A stretch of 64,000 bases of DNA from Thalassobaculum sp965228445. GTDB lineage: Bacteria; Pseudomonadota; Alphaproteobacteria; Thalassobaculales; Thalassobaculaceae. The stretch spans positions 1,178,001 through 1,242,000 of the forward strand of contig OZ245813.1 in NCBI GenBank assembly GCA_965228445.1, given 5' to 3'. Both the position numbers and the translations under genes were made by a program. Each line of letters starts with the position of its first letter. Position 1 is the first letter of the stretch. Below are positions 52,107-61,881 of this stretch, in pieces. The notes below the pieces were generated by a model. It saw only the letters and a program-made list of their open reading frames with translations, did not search any database and had not been told where the DNA came from.

Positions 52107-53399
52107 TCAAAGGTCCACGACGCGGATCATCGCCGGCGGCTCCTGCACGGCGTCGAGCTTGGCGATATCGGCCAGGGCCTTGCGCATGGAGGCCTCGTCC
52201 ACCTCGTGGGTGGTGAGCGCCACCGGCACCTTCTCGAACGGATCTCGGCCGCGCTGGACCATCGACTCCAGGGAGATGTTCTGGTCGCGCATGATCGCCG
52301 TCACATCGGCCAGCACGCCCGGCCGGTCGATCACCATCAGCCGGACGTAGTAGCCGCCCCGCATGGTCTCCCACGGGGCTTCCTTGCTGGCCGACAGCTC
52401 GTCCGCCGGCACGCCGAAGACCGGCGCGCCCCGGCCGGAGGCGATGTCGACGATGTCGCCGATGACCGCCGACGCGGTCGGCCCGGCGCCCGCGCCGCGA
52501 CCGTAATGCAGGGTGGTGCCGACCGCGTCGCCCTCGGCCATCACGGCGTTGAACACGCCCTCGACCTGGGCGATCGGCGCATCCTTGGCGACCATGCAGG
52601 GATGCACCCGCTGGCGGATGCCCTCCTCGGTGCGCTCGGCGATGCCCAGCAGCTTGATGCGGTAGCCGAACTCCTCGGCATAGGCGATGTCGAGGGCCGA
52701 GATCGACCGGATGCCCTCGGTGTGGACCGCGTCGAAATCGACCGCGTGGCCGAAGGCCAGCGCCGACAGCAGGGCCAGCTTGTGGGCGGCGTCGATCCCG
52801 TCCACGTCGAAAGTCGGATCGGCCTCCGCGTAACCGAGCTCCTGCGCCTCGGCGAGAACGTCGTCGAAGGCTCGGCCGCTCTCGCGCATGGCCGTCAGGA
52901 TGTAGTTGCAGGTCCCGTTCAGGATGCCGTAGACGCGGCTGACCTCGTTCACGACCAGCCCTTCGCGCAGGGCGCGGATGATCGGGATTCCGCCGGCCAC
53001 CGCCGCCTCATAGGCCAGGGTCACGCCACCGCTCTCGGCCCGGCGGGCCAGGTCGGATCCGTGATGGGCCAGCAGCGCCTTGTTGGCGGTCACCACCGAC
53101 TTGCCCGACGCCATGGCGGTTTCCACCAGTGTCTTCGCCACCCCGTCGGAGCCGCCGATCAGCTCGCAGACCACGTCCACGTCGTCGCGGGTCGCGAGGC
53201 TCAGCGGATCGTCGGCCCAGTCGATGCCGGACAGATCGATGCCCCGGTCCTTGCCCTTGCTGCGGGCGGACACCGCCACCACTTCCACCGGCCGGCCGGC
53301 ATGGGAGGCGATGACCTCGCGCCGTTTCGCCAACAGGCGCACCGTTTCGGCGCCGACCGTCCCCAAGCCCGCGACGGCTACCCGAAGCGCCTCGCTCAT
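52107..53399 (-). CDS. hom: Homoserine dehydrogenase
   Basis: NAD(P)-dependent reduction of aspartate semialdehyde to homoserine for threonine and methionine. 430 aa. GLGTVGAETV (about 11-20), the catalytic region GILNGTCNYILTAM, EADPTFDVDGIDAAHKLALL, and a C-terminal ACT domain (from about 350) that usually binds threonine for feedback inhibition. It begins 60 bases after the lipoprotein gene; a hairpin (CAGCGA / TCGCTG) lies in that gap. Confidence 0.95.
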   Translation of the reverse strand: MSEALRVAVAGLGTVGAETVRLLAKRREVIASHAGRPVEVVAVSARSKGKDRGIDLSGIDWADDPLSLATRDDVDVVCELIGGSDGVAKTLVETAMASGKSVVTANKALLAHHGSDLARRAESGGVTLAYEAAVAGGIPIIRALREGLVVNEVSRVYGILNGTCNYILTAMRESGRAFDDVLAEAQELGYAEADPTFDVDGIDAAHKLALLSALAFGHAVDFDAVHTEGIRSISALDIAYAEEFGYRIKLLGIAERTEEGIRQRVHPCMVAKDAPIAQVEGVFNAVMAEGDAVGTTLHYGRGAGAGPTASAVIGDIVDIASGRGAPVFGVPADELSASKEAPWETMRGGYYVRLMVIDRPGVLADVTAIMRDQNISLESMVQRGRDPFEKVPVALTTHEVDEASMRKALADIAKLDAVQEPPAMIRVVDL

Positions 53400-53459
53400 G
53401 ATTTCACCTATTAGATTAGATATCGACTACAGCGAATTGATATCGCTGAATGAAATGAT

Positions 53460-55019
53460 TCAGTACTGGAACAGGATCTCGGCCCGGCGGTTGCCCGCTT
53501 CGCCCGAGGGCATGCTCTCGTAGAACAGCGGCTGGCTGGCACTCATCGCCTCCACCAGCACCCGCTCCCGCGGCACACCGGCCTGAATCAGCGCCTGGCC
53601 CACCCGTTCCGCGCGGGCCATCGACTCCTGGAAGTTCGCCAGCTCGTGGGACGCAAGCTCCATCTCGGCGGTGCGGGCCGAGGCATGGCCGATCACCCGG
53701 ATATAGGCGTCGGTCTCCTGGGCCGCCGAAGCGATGGACCGGATCATGTCCAGGTCGTCGGCGCTCAGGGCGGAGGAGCCGTGGGCGAAGTTCACCGTGC
53801 CGACGAGATATGCCGGGCCGGTGAAGCCCATCTGATACTGGTCGAGCGTGGCGCCGTCGACGATGACGGAGGGCGACTGATCGGCCGCGCTGTCCTGCGC
53901 CGGCATCGCCGGAGCAGCCGCCTGTTGGGCCGGGGCCGGTTGAGATTGGGTCGGGCTGGCGACCGTTGGCGACGGGGCATTCGGCGCCGCGGCCGACGCG
54001 GCCGGCGTCGAGGAGACCGGGGCCGGGGTCGTCGTGCCGTCGGCGTGGGTCACGGTCTCGCTGTGGACTTCGCCATCGGCCGTGCGCTTCACCGTGCGCG
54101 TCGAGATCAGCGTGCGGGTGATTTCCGGACCGGCATCCGAGGTGGCACTCGGCGGCGGGGTTGGCCGGGAGGTCGGCTGGTTGCCGGCGGAATCCAGGCT
54201 GCGGCCGGACGGAGCCGGGGCCTGCGCCGCCGGGCGGCCCGCCTGGCTGGCCGGCATGCGCGGCTCCGACGCCAAGGCCCGGGTCGGCGCGTTGGGGTTC
54301 TCCTTCACCGTCGAATGGGCGTCGGTAACCTTGCCGGTGGTGACGGGCGTGATGCTCTCGCGCTCCGGTGCCGGACGGCGCGGCCAAAGCCCCGACCCGC
54401 CTTCGGAGGCGGCCGGCGCGGCCTGGGGCGCGGGCTCGGGCGCAGAAGCAGAAGTCTCAACTGCCGGGGCGGCAGCCGGCGCGGGCGGCGGCGCACTTCG
54501 CATCACGGCCGCCTGGTCCGGCGCCGGAGCCGGCTCCGGCGAGACCGAGGCGCGCGGCGGCGGCGAGGCCGGCAGCGACGCGGTTTGGGCCTCGCTGCTT
54601 TGGGTCGACGAGCTGCGCGGCTTCGGAGCGGCGGCCGGCGCGGAGGCATCGGCGCTGTCGGTGTAGCGCGCACTGTCGCGGTCCGCGACCAGCCCCTGCT
54701 GGATGGCGGCCCGCTCTTCCGCGGTGGTCGACGGGGTCGGACGCTCGGGTACGCTGGCGAGGTTCGGGAACGGCTTGTCGGCGGTCGAGGCGCCGGAGGC
54801 ATCGGTGGCCTGCTGCTCCTCGTCGGAGAACCAGCCGCCGACGGTGTCGGTCGTGCCCTCGTACCATTCCACCGGGTTGAGCGCATCGGGCACCGAGGAA
54901 CAGCCGGTCAGCATGAGGACCGCGGCCAGGGTGAGCACGGGCGACGCCGAGATCCGGCGCCGCGCGGTTCCACGCGGCCCCACGAACCCAGACCCGTTCT
55001 TCATCGTGGTCTCGACCAT
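53460..55019 (-). CDS. OmpA-domain lipoprotein
   Basis: 519 aa. A lipobox LMLTGC places the lipid-carrying Cys at residue 40. After a conserved segment with LNPVEWYEGTTDTVGGWF and PNLASVPERP comes a long Pro/Ala/Ser-rich linker (about 120-395), then an OmpA-like peptidoglycan-binding domain at the C-terminus (VNFAHGSSALSADDLDMI, ERVGQALIQAGVPRERV). It probably tethers the outer membrane to the wall. ATG at 55019 has GGAGAGA 5 bases upstream. This linker-rich architecture is common in Rhodospirillales. Confidence 0.88.
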   Translation of the reverse strand: MVETTMKNGSGFVGPRGTARRRISASPVLTLAAVLMLTGCSSVPDALNPVEWYEGTTDTVGGWFSDEEQQATDASGASTADKPFPNLASVPERPTPSTTAEERAAIQQGLVADRDSARYTDSADASAPAAAPKPRSSSTQSSEAQTASLPASPPPRASVSPEPAPAPDQAAVMRSAPPPAPAAAPAVETSASAPEPAPQAAPAASEGGSGLWPRRPAPERESITPVTTGKVTDAHSTVKENPNAPTRALASEPRMPASQAGRPAAQAPAPSGRSLDSAGNQPTSRPTPPPSATSDAGPEITRTLISTRTVKRTADGEVHSETVTHADGTTTPAPVSSTPAASAAAPNAPSPTVASPTQSQPAPAQQAAAPAMPAQDSAADQSPSVIVDGATLDQYQMGFTGPAYLVGTVNFAHGSSALSADDLDMIRSIASAAQETDAYIRVIGHASARTAEMELASHELANFQESMARAERVGQALIQAGVPRERVLVEAMSASQPLFYESMPSGEAGNRRAEILFQY

Positions 55020-55275
55020 TCTTCTCTCCCGCATCGGCTGGCCAGCGGCGTCGCGACACCGCGCCCGGAGTGTACGTTTCCTATTCCACGCAAGCCAGCA
55101 TTCCAAGCGTCTAAAATACCACGACTTTCCCTCAGCGCACATGATGGCGAACCGAGCCCCTTCCCATTGGCCTTGGGCGGCGGGTTTCTGCTACAACAAG
55201 CGGGCGTGCGGACGGCGCGTCTCAACGGATCCCCCCGCACGCCTCCGGTCGAACGCACCAACGAGGATGCCGGTC

Positions 55276-57078
55276 ATGACCGACAGCAGCGAGAAGAAGG
55301 TCTCGACCCCCGATCCGGTCGAGATCTCCCAGGCGATGACCCAGATCGCCGAGCGCAGCCAGCGCCTTGTCATGGATTTCCTGGAACATCAGGACCCCAA
55401 TGCGCTGGGCATGTCGGACCCGCTGAACATCGGCCAGGCCTTCCTGGACATGACCTCCAAGATGATGGCCGACCCGGGCAAGATCATGAAGGCGCAGATG
55501 GACCTGTGGCAGTCCTACATGACGCTGTGGCACACCACGGCCACGCGCATGATGGGCGGCACCGTGGAGCCCGTGGCCTCCAGCGCCCAGGGCGACCGCC
55601 GGTTCAAGGACGCCGCGTGGAACGAGAACGTCGTCTTCGACTACATCAAGCAGAGCTACCTGCTGACCGCGGAATGGATGCAGCGCACGGTCCACGAGGT
55701 CGAGGGTCTGGACGACAAGACCCGGCGCAAGGTCGACTTCTACACCAAGCAGTTCGCCGACGCCGTCGCGCCCTCCAATTTCGTGATGACCAACCCGGAG
55801 GTGCTGCGCGAGACCATCGAGAGCGGCGGCGAGAACCTGCTCAAGGGGCTGGAGCATCTGCTGGAGGATCTGGAGCGCGGCAAGGGCAAGCTGTCGATCA
55901 AGATGGTCGACGAGGACGCCTTCAAGATCGGCGAGAATGTCGCCACCACCCCGGGCAAGGTGGTGTTCCAGAACGACCTGATGCAGCTGATCCAGTACAC
56001 GCCGACCACCGAGACGGTGCACCGCCGGCCGCTGCTGATCGTGCCGCCGTGGATCAACAAGTTCTACATCCTCGACCTGCGGGCCAAGAACTCCTTCATC
56101 AAATGGGCCGTGGACCAGGGCATCACGGTCTTCATCGTGTCCTGGGTCAATCCCGACGCCGAACTCGCGGCCAAGAGCTTCGAGGACTACATGATGGAGG
56201 GCCCGCTGACCGCCCTGGACGCCATCGAGCAGGCGACCGGCGAGCGCGAGGTGAACGCCATCGGCTACTGCATCGGCGGCACCCTGATGGCCAGCACGCT
56301 GGCCTACATGGCCGCCAAGAAGGACGACCGGATCAAGTCGATCACCTTCTTCACCACGATGGTGGACTTCACCGAGGCGGGCGAGCTGTCGGTCTTCATC
56401 GACGAGGAGCAGCTCGGCGCCCTGGAAGACCGCATGAACAAGGACGGCTACCTGGACGGCCGGGCCATGGCGACCACCTTCAACATGCTGCGGGCCAACG
56501 ACCTGATCTGGTCCTTCGTGGTGAACAACTACCTGATGGGCAAGGAGCCCTTCCCCTTCGACCTGCTGTACTGGAACTCCGACAGCACTCGCATGCCGGC
56601 CGCGATGCACAGCTTCTACCTGCGCCGGATGTATCAGGAGAACAAGCTGGTCGAGCCGGGCGGCATCAAGCTCTGCGGCGTGCCGATCGACCTGACGACG
56701 GTGAAGCTGCCGACCTTCATGCTGTCGACCCGCGAGGACCACATCGCGCCGTGGAAGTCGACCTACGCGGCGACCCAGCTCTACAAGGGGCCGGTGAAGT
56801 TCGTGCTGGCCATGTCGGGCCACATCGCCGGCGTGGTGAACCCGCCCTCGGACAAGCCGAAATACGGCTACTGGACCAAGAGCGGCCGGGCGCCGAAGGA
56901 TCCGGAAAAGTGGCTGGCCGGCGCGACCGCCCATGAAGGCTCATGGTGGCCGGAATGGAAGGCCTGGCTCGACAAGCAGAGCGGCGGCAAGGTGCCGGCC
57001 CGCACACCCGGCGACGGCAAGCTGAAGGCCCTGGAGGACGCTCCCGGCAGTTATGTCGCGGTCCGGGCCGGCGACTGA
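55276..57078 (+). CDS. phaC: Class I polyhydroxyalkanoate synthase
   Basis: Polymerises 3-hydroxyacyl-CoA into PHA granules. 600 aa. Catalytic triad readable: Cys332 in the lipase-like box GYCIGGT, Asp488 in STREDHIAPW and His516 in SGHIAGVVNPP. The N-terminal domain (about 1-200) is helical as in class I enzymes. ATG at 55276 has GAGG nine bases upstream; ATG at 55267 sits directly on that site. No phaR, phaP or phaAB in view. Divergent from the OmpA-domain lipoprotein across 256 bases, which hold no clear promoter by eye. Confidence 0.96.
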   Translation: MTDSSEKKVSTPDPVEISQAMTQIAERSQRLVMDFLEHQDPNALGMSDPLNIGQAFLDMTSKMMADPGKIMKAQMDLWQSYMTLWHTTATRMMGGTVEPVASSAQGDRRFKDAAWNENVVFDYIKQSYLLTAEWMQRTVHEVEGLDDKTRRKVDFYTKQFADAVAPSNFVMTNPEVLRETIESGGENLLKGLEHLLEDLERGKGKLSIKMVDEDAFKIGENVATTPGKVVFQNDLMQLIQYTPTTETVHRRPLLIVPPWINKFYILDLRAKNSFIKWAVDQGITVFIVSWVNPDAELAAKSFEDYMMEGPLTALDAIEQATGEREVNAIGYCIGGTLMASTLAYMAAKKDDRIKSITFFTTMVDFTEAGELSVFIDEEQLGALEDRMNKDGYLDGRAMATTFNMLRANDLIWSFVVNNYLMGKEPFPFDLLYWNSDSTRMPAAMHSFYLRRMYQENKLVEPGGIKLCGVPIDLTTVKLPTFMLSTREDHIAPWKSTYAATQLYKGPVKFVLAMSGHIAGVVNPPSDKPKYGYWTKSGRAPKDPEKWLAGATAHEGSWWPEWKAWLDKQSGGKVPARTPGDGKLKALEDAPGSYVAVRAGD

Positions 57079-57092
57079 GGCCGTCGCCCCGC

Positions 57093-58460
57093 ATGACGAC
57101 GACAGAGATCTTCGCCCGCCGGGCGCGGCTGCACGACGGCTGGGCCTCCGACGTCTGGGTCCGGGTCATCGACGGCAAGATCGCGCAGATCGCGCCGGGC
57201 GGCGATCCGACGGCGGAGGCGGTTCGGGTCGACACGCTTCTGCCGGCCCTGGGTAACCTGCACAGCCATGCCTTCCAGCGCGCCATGGCCGGCATGACCG
57301 AGCGGCGGCGCGCCGGTCAGGACAGCTTCTGGACCTGGCGCACCCTGATGTACGGCTTCCTGGAGCGCCTCACCCCGGAGCAGGTGGAGGCGCTCGCCGC
57401 CCAGGTCTATCTGGAGATGCTGGAGGCGGGCTATGCCTCGGTGGGCGAATTCCACTATCTGCACCATCAGCCGGACGGCACGCCGTACCAGGACCGCGCC
57501 GAGATGAGCGGCCGGATCGCGGCGGCGGCCGGGCGGACCGGGATCGGACTGACCCTGCTGCCGGTGCTGTACACATACGGCGGGGCCGGACAGCAGCCGG
57601 TGGCCGGCGGCCAGCGCCGCTTCGCCAACGATCCGGAGAGCTTCGCCAGGCTGGTGCAGGATGCAAAGGCGGCGACCGCGTCCCTCCCCGCCGACACGGT
57701 GGTCGGGATCGCGCCGCATTCCCTGCGGGCAACCGCGCCGGACGAACTCGCCGCCACGGTGGCGGCCCATCCCGACGGCCCGATGCATATCCACATCGCC
57801 GAACAGACCGCCGAGATCGAACAGATCGAGGCGTGGCTCGGCTCCCGGCCGGTCGAATGGCTGCTGGCGAACCAGCCGGTGGACGGGCGCTGGTGTCTGG
57901 TTCATGCCACCCACATGACGCCGCAGGAGACGGTCGGTGCCGCCCGCTCCGGCGCGGTCGCCGGGCTCTGCCCGATCACCGAGGCCAATCTCGGCGACGG
58001 CGTGTTCGACGGCTCGCGCTACCTGGTGGCCGGCGGCGCCTTCGGCATCGGCTCCGACAGCAACGTCCGCATCGCGCTCGGCGAGGAGGTGCGGATGCTC
58101 GAATACTCCCAACGCCTGCGCGACCGGGCCCGCAACGTGCTGGTGCCGGGCGAGGGCTCGGTCGGTGAGACGCTGTATCTCGGATCTGCCGCCGGCGGCG
58201 CCACGGCGCTGGGCCGGGACGCCGGGACGATCCGCCAGGGAGCGCTCGCCGATCTGGTGGCGATCGACACCGTGGACCCGGCCCTCTGCGCGCTGAGTGA
58301 CGGACAGGTCCTCGACGGGCTGTGCTTCGCCGCCGGCGACCGCGTGGTCAGCGACGTCTGGTCGGCCGGCCGGCACGTGATCAGCGGCGGCCGGCACCCC
58401 AGGCGCGAGGAGATCCGCGCGGCCTACGCGAAGGCCGTCGGCGCGCTGCTCACCGGGTGA
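57093..58460 (+). CDS. hutF: Formimidoylglutamate deiminase
   Basis: HutF deiminates N-formimino-glutamate to N-formyl-glutamate in the five-step histidine degradation route. 455 aa amidohydrolase. Zinc ligands HSHAFQRAMAG (about 55-65), VGIAPHSLRA, HIHIAEQ and the late GIGSDSNVRIA are present. It starts 14 bases after phaC. Other hut genes are not in view, so pathway completeness cannot be judged. The 3' end overlaps the convergent M81 gene by 11 bases. Confidence 0.93.
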   Translation: MTTTEIFARRARLHDGWASDVWVRVIDGKIAQIAPGGDPTAEAVRVDTLLPALGNLHSHAFQRAMAGMTERRRAGQDSFWTWRTLMYGFLERLTPEQVEALAAQVYLEMLEAGYASVGEFHYLHHQPDGTPYQDRAEMSGRIAAAAGRTGIGLTLLPVLYTYGGAGQQPVAGGQRRFANDPESFARLVQDAKAATASLPADTVVGIAPHSLRATAPDELAATVAAHPDGPMHIHIAEQTAEIEQIEAWLGSRPVEWLLANQPVDGRWCLVHATHMTPQETVGAARSGAVAGLCPITEANLGDGVFDGSRYLVAGGAFGIGSDSNVRIALGEEVRMLEYSQRLRDRARNVLVPGEGSVGETLYLGSAAGGATALGRDAGTIRQGALADLVAIDTVDPALCALSDGQVLDGLCFAAGDRVVSDVWSAGRHVISGGRHPRREEIRAAYAKAVGALLTG

Positions 58461-59958
58461 CCGAGACCGGCTGCAGATCCTCGTCCAGCGGGAAGATCGG
58501 CCGGCGCACGGTCTCGAAATTCAGCATCGAATAGTCTGAGGTGCACACCCCGACACCGGCGCATTCCACCGTCTGGGCGGCGAGGTCGCGGAACCCGGCG
58601 CGCCAGTGAATCCGGCTCTTCAGCATCAGGTATTTCTTCGCCGTCGGGTCGATGCCGAGCGAGGTGAAGGCGGCGGTGTCGTTCGGTTCCTGCTGGGTGG
58701 AGGTGACGACGATCTCGACCTTGCCGGTGTCGAGCACCACGGTCGGCCCCATCGCGTTCAGCACGCCCTTGCTCATCGGTCCGACATTGCGGAACCGGCC
58801 GTCGGAGATCAGCTTGACCCGGCCGCTCACCTCCAGCGGCTCGCCGGTGCGGCCGATGGACGGCATGTCGGTCTTGCCGCCGAGCGACACCGTCACCGGA
58901 TTGCCGATGCCTGCCGCGATCATGGTCTCCACCGCTGCCGGATCGCAGATCGCGAAGGCGGCCACGTCCTCAAGCCCCGCGTCCAGGATGCCCTTGAGCA
59001 CCGCCATGGTGTCCATCGACCCGCCCGAGGCCGCGTTGTCGTAATGGTCGAGCAGCACGATCGGCCCGTCCGCCGTCATTTCCTGCGCCCGCTTCAGGGA
59101 CTCCTCCAGCGGCTCGATCTCGTAGACGAAGGCCCGGCGCTCCTTCCAGGCGAGGTCGAGCAGTTCGTCGACCATGCGCTGCGCCCCGTCCGGATCGTCG
59201 TCCGTCACCACCACCGCACTGGAGCCGGCCAGCCGGATGTCGGCATGCGGGAAGCCGGTGAAGAAGCTGGCGCAGAGCGCGCCGTCGGCTTCCATCTTCT
59301 GGGCCAGTTCCTGGATCTGCTTGTTCGGGAAGTCGTGGGTGCCCTGGCGCATCACATGCGGCAGCATCGGCCGGTTGCCCCACGCCATGGTCGGCTTCGC
59401 GGCCCCGCGCAGCATCGCCAGGATCGGCAGCGCCGTGCGCCGGCCGGTCTCGTAGATGTCCACGTGCGGATAGGTCTGGTAGCCGGCGACCACGTCGGCA
59501 TTCTCGACGATGGCCGGATACATGTTGGTGTGCATGTCGAGGGTGACGCCGATCGGCGTGTCCGGTGCGAGTTCCCGCACCCGCGCAATCAACGGCCCCT
59601 CGCCGTCCTCGCGGCTTTCGGTGACCATGGCGCCGTGCAGGTGCAGCAGGATCGCGTCCGGCTTCTCGGCGGCGACGGCGTCGCAGATCTTGTCGGTCAT
59701 GTAGTCGTAGGCGGCATCCTCCACCGGCCCGCTCGGCCAGGCGCCGGCCGCCAGCGGCAGCACGAACTCCAGCCCCTCGGCTTCGCAGATCTCGATATAG
59801 GCGCCCAGCGCCGACCCGGTGCCCTTGAACGCCTTCACCGCGGCATCGCCTTCCAGCGGCAGGCCCGTGCTGCTGCCCCGGCAGAACCTCCCGAGCGGCG
59901 TCGGCACCGTGGAGAAGGTGTTGGTCTCGTGCTGCATCATCGCCATCAGGATCTTCAT
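58450..59958 (-). CDS. M81 family metallopeptidase (MlrC-like), second copy
   Basis: 502 aa, cytoplasmic (no signal peptide). Motifs: MMQHETNTFS at the N-terminus, LHGAMVTE, TLDMHTNMY and HVDIYETG with the likely zinc Asp/His ligands, then LLDHYDNAASGGSMDT. It is 89 bases downstream of a TAXI-TRAP transporter and in the same orientation, so its peptide- or amide-like substrate is probably what the transporter imports. That link is inference. Distinct in sequence from the first copy at 9101-10630, which has different loops. Confidence 0.9.
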   Translation of the reverse strand: MKILMAMMQHETNTFSTVPTPLGRFCRGSSTGLPLEGDAAVKAFKGTGSALGAYIEICEAEGLEFVLPLAAGAWPSGPVEDAAYDYMTDKICDAVAAEKPDAILLHLHGAMVTESREDGEGPLIARVRELAPDTPIGVTLDMHTNMYPAIVENADVVAGYQTYPHVDIYETGRRTALPILAMLRGAAKPTMAWGNRPMLPHVMRQGTHDFPNKQIQELAQKMEADGALCASFFTGFPHADIRLAGSSAVVVTDDDPDGAQRMVDELLDLAWKERRAFVYEIEPLEESLKRAQEMTADGPIVLLDHYDNAASGGSMDTMAVLKGILDAGLEDVAAFAICDPAAVETMIAAGIGNPVTVSLGGKTDMPSIGRTGEPLEVSGRVKLISDGRFRNVGPMSKGVLNAMGPTVVLDTGKVEIVVTSTQQEPNDTAAFTSLGIDPTAKKYLMLKSRIHWRAGFRDLAAQTVECAGVGVCTSDYSMLNFETVRRPIFPLDEDLQPVSVTR

Positions 59959-60047
59959 CGCCGCCGTCCTCCTCGCGCTTAGGTTAAGAGGAGCCTAGCG
60001 CGCGGCGGGATCGTCGAACCAGAGGCGGAATGCGTCCGACGGGCGGA

Positions 60048-61811
60048 TCAGAGCGGCCAGAACAGCAGCAGGGCTCCCGCCACCATCAGCCCGGCCCGCA
60101 GCGCGTAGTGGCGCGGGGCAATCACCGCGAAGGACACCGCCGTCAGGCCGAGCGCCACCTTCACCGCCGCCGCGATCGCCCAGGCCGGATCGGTGGCGAG
60201 CGCGATCAGGTCGGGATTGGCGATCATCGCCAGCGGGATCAGGTACAGCCCGATGCCCAACGCCATGGCGTGGCCGGCCACCTTCAGCCAGTTCTCCTCC
60301 ACCATGCCGGCGGCGATGAAGACGGCACCGCAGACCGGCGGGGTGATGGTGCTGAGCAGGGCGAACCAGAAGACGAAAAGATGCGCCTGCAGCGGCGTCA
60401 GGCCCAATTCGGTGAGAGCAGGACCCGCCACCGAGACGCAGATCACGTAGGCGGCCGTCGTCGGCACCTCCATGCCGAGCACCAGGCAGGCGAGCGCGGT
60501 CAGCAGCAACGCCGGCCAGAGCGACCCGCCGGAGCCGGACAGGATGAGAGAGGTGATCTTCACCCCGAGCCCGGTGATGCCGAGCACCCCGATGATGATC
60601 GACGCGCACAGGATGATGGAGGCGATTGTGGCGATCTGCTTGCCCGCCCCCATGCAGGCCTGCTCGACCCGGTCCAGGGTGCGGCGCCAGTCGAAACTCA
60701 GCCGCCCATCCACCAGCAGCAGGACCGCGCCGGCCAGGATCGCCAGACAGGCGGCATACTGTGGGGTGTAGCCGGCGCCGAACATGCCCCAGAGCAGGAT
60801 GCTGAACGGCACCAGGAAGAAGGCGGAAGTGACGAGGACGTCGCGGCCGGTCGGTCGGGCCTCCGCTGCCAGCCCGCGCAGGTCGTGGCGCAGGGAGAAG
60901 CCGTCGATGCCGACCCAGACCGCCAGGAAGTACAAGATCGCCGGCAGCAGGGCGGCGGCCATGATCGCGGTGTAGGGCGTCCCCGTCAGCTCGACCATCA
61001 CAAAGGCCCCCGCCCCCATCAGCGGCGGCATGATCTGTCCGCCGGAGGACGCGACCGCCTCGACAGCGGCGGCAAGCGAGCGCGGATAGCCGAGCTTCAG
61101 CATGGTCGGCAGAGTGATCGCACCGGTGGAGGCGACATTGGCGGAGGCCGAGCCGGAGATCGAGCCGAACAGGGCCGAGGAGATGACCGACACCTTGGCC
61201 GCGCCTGCGCGCAGCCGTCCGGCCGCGGCGGCGGCCACGTTCATGAAGCCCTGCCCCGCTTCGCCGGCGTTCAGCACCGCGCCGAAGATCACGAAGATGG
61301 CGACGATGTTCACCGACACGGCGGTCAGGCTGCCCCACAGCCCACCCTCGGCGATGGTGAGTGTGCCGAGGAAGCTGGTGATCGGGGTGCCCGGATGGCC
61401 GAACTCGCCGGGGATCCATTCGCCGAACAGGCCGTACATCAGGGCGAGGAAGGCAACCAGCGGCAGCGGCCAACCGATCGCCCGCCGGGCCATCTCGAGC
61501 ACCACAACCAGCAGCGTCGCCGCGATCGCCGTCTGGAAACCGTCCGCCAGGAACCCGTACTGGTCGGACAGGCCATCCGCGTTGAAGACGACCCACAGAC
61601 AAGCCGCCAGCCCGGCCGTGCCCAGCACCGCCCCGGTGATCAGCTCGACCCGGCCGCGGGCGACGAACAGCATGGTCCAGGGCAGCGCCAGGGCCATGTG
61701 CAGCGGCCGGCTGACCAGGTTCGGCACAAGACCGGAGAAGATCAGCCAGAGGTGAAAGGCGATCGAGACGGCGCCGAGGGCGGACCAGATCAGGCGGGCG
61801 GTGGGGGTCAT
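60048..61811 (-). CDS. TRAP transporter permease, fused 4TM/12TM (TAXI type)
   Basis: 587 aa permease joining the small (DctQ-like) and large (DctM-like) subunits of a TAXI-type TRAP transporter, driven by an ion gradient. Typical large-subunit motifs are LFGSISGSASANVASTGAITLP and SSGGQIMPPLMGAGAFVM, and the late LGMEVPTTAAYVI. About 15-17 membrane segments. It lies 71 bases after the solute-receptor gene. Confidence 0.94.
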   Translation of the reverse strand: MTPTARLIWSALGAVSIAFHLWLIFSGLVPNLVSRPLHMALALPWTMLFVARGRVELITGAVLGTAGLAACLWVVFNADGLSDQYGFLADGFQTAIAATLLVVVLEMARRAIGWPLPLVAFLALMYGLFGEWIPGEFGHPGTPITSFLGTLTIAEGGLWGSLTAVSVNIVAIFVIFGAVLNAGEAGQGFMNVAAAAAGRLRAGAAKVSVISSALFGSISGSASANVASTGAITLPTMLKLGYPRSLAAAVEAVASSGGQIMPPLMGAGAFVMVELTGTPYTAIMAAALLPAILYFLAVWVGIDGFSLRHDLRGLAAEARPTGRDVLVTSAFFLVPFSILLWGMFGAGYTPQYAACLAILAGAVLLLVDGRLSFDWRRTLDRVEQACMGAGKQIATIASIILCASIIIGVLGITGLGVKITSLILSGSGGSLWPALLLTALACLVLGMEVPTTAAYVICVSVAGPALTELGLTPLQAHLFVFWFALLSTITPPVCGAVFIAAGMVEENWLKVAGHAMALGIGLYLIPLAMIANPDLIALATDPAWAIAAAVKVALGLTAVSFAVIAPRHYALRAGLMVAGALLLFWPL

Positions 61812-61881
61812 CGGGTATCTCTAAACGAAACCGGCCCGATAACGCTCGCGCGCTCGGGCCGGTCGGATCAGGAAGGGCGGA

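Noticed and set aside
53646..56936. A 1096-codon open frame on the plus strand spanning the lipoprotein gene and phaC in another frame
   Set aside because: It crosses the intergenic region and reads the Pro/Ala linker of the lipoprotein in antisense and phaC out of frame; no continuous protein is implied.
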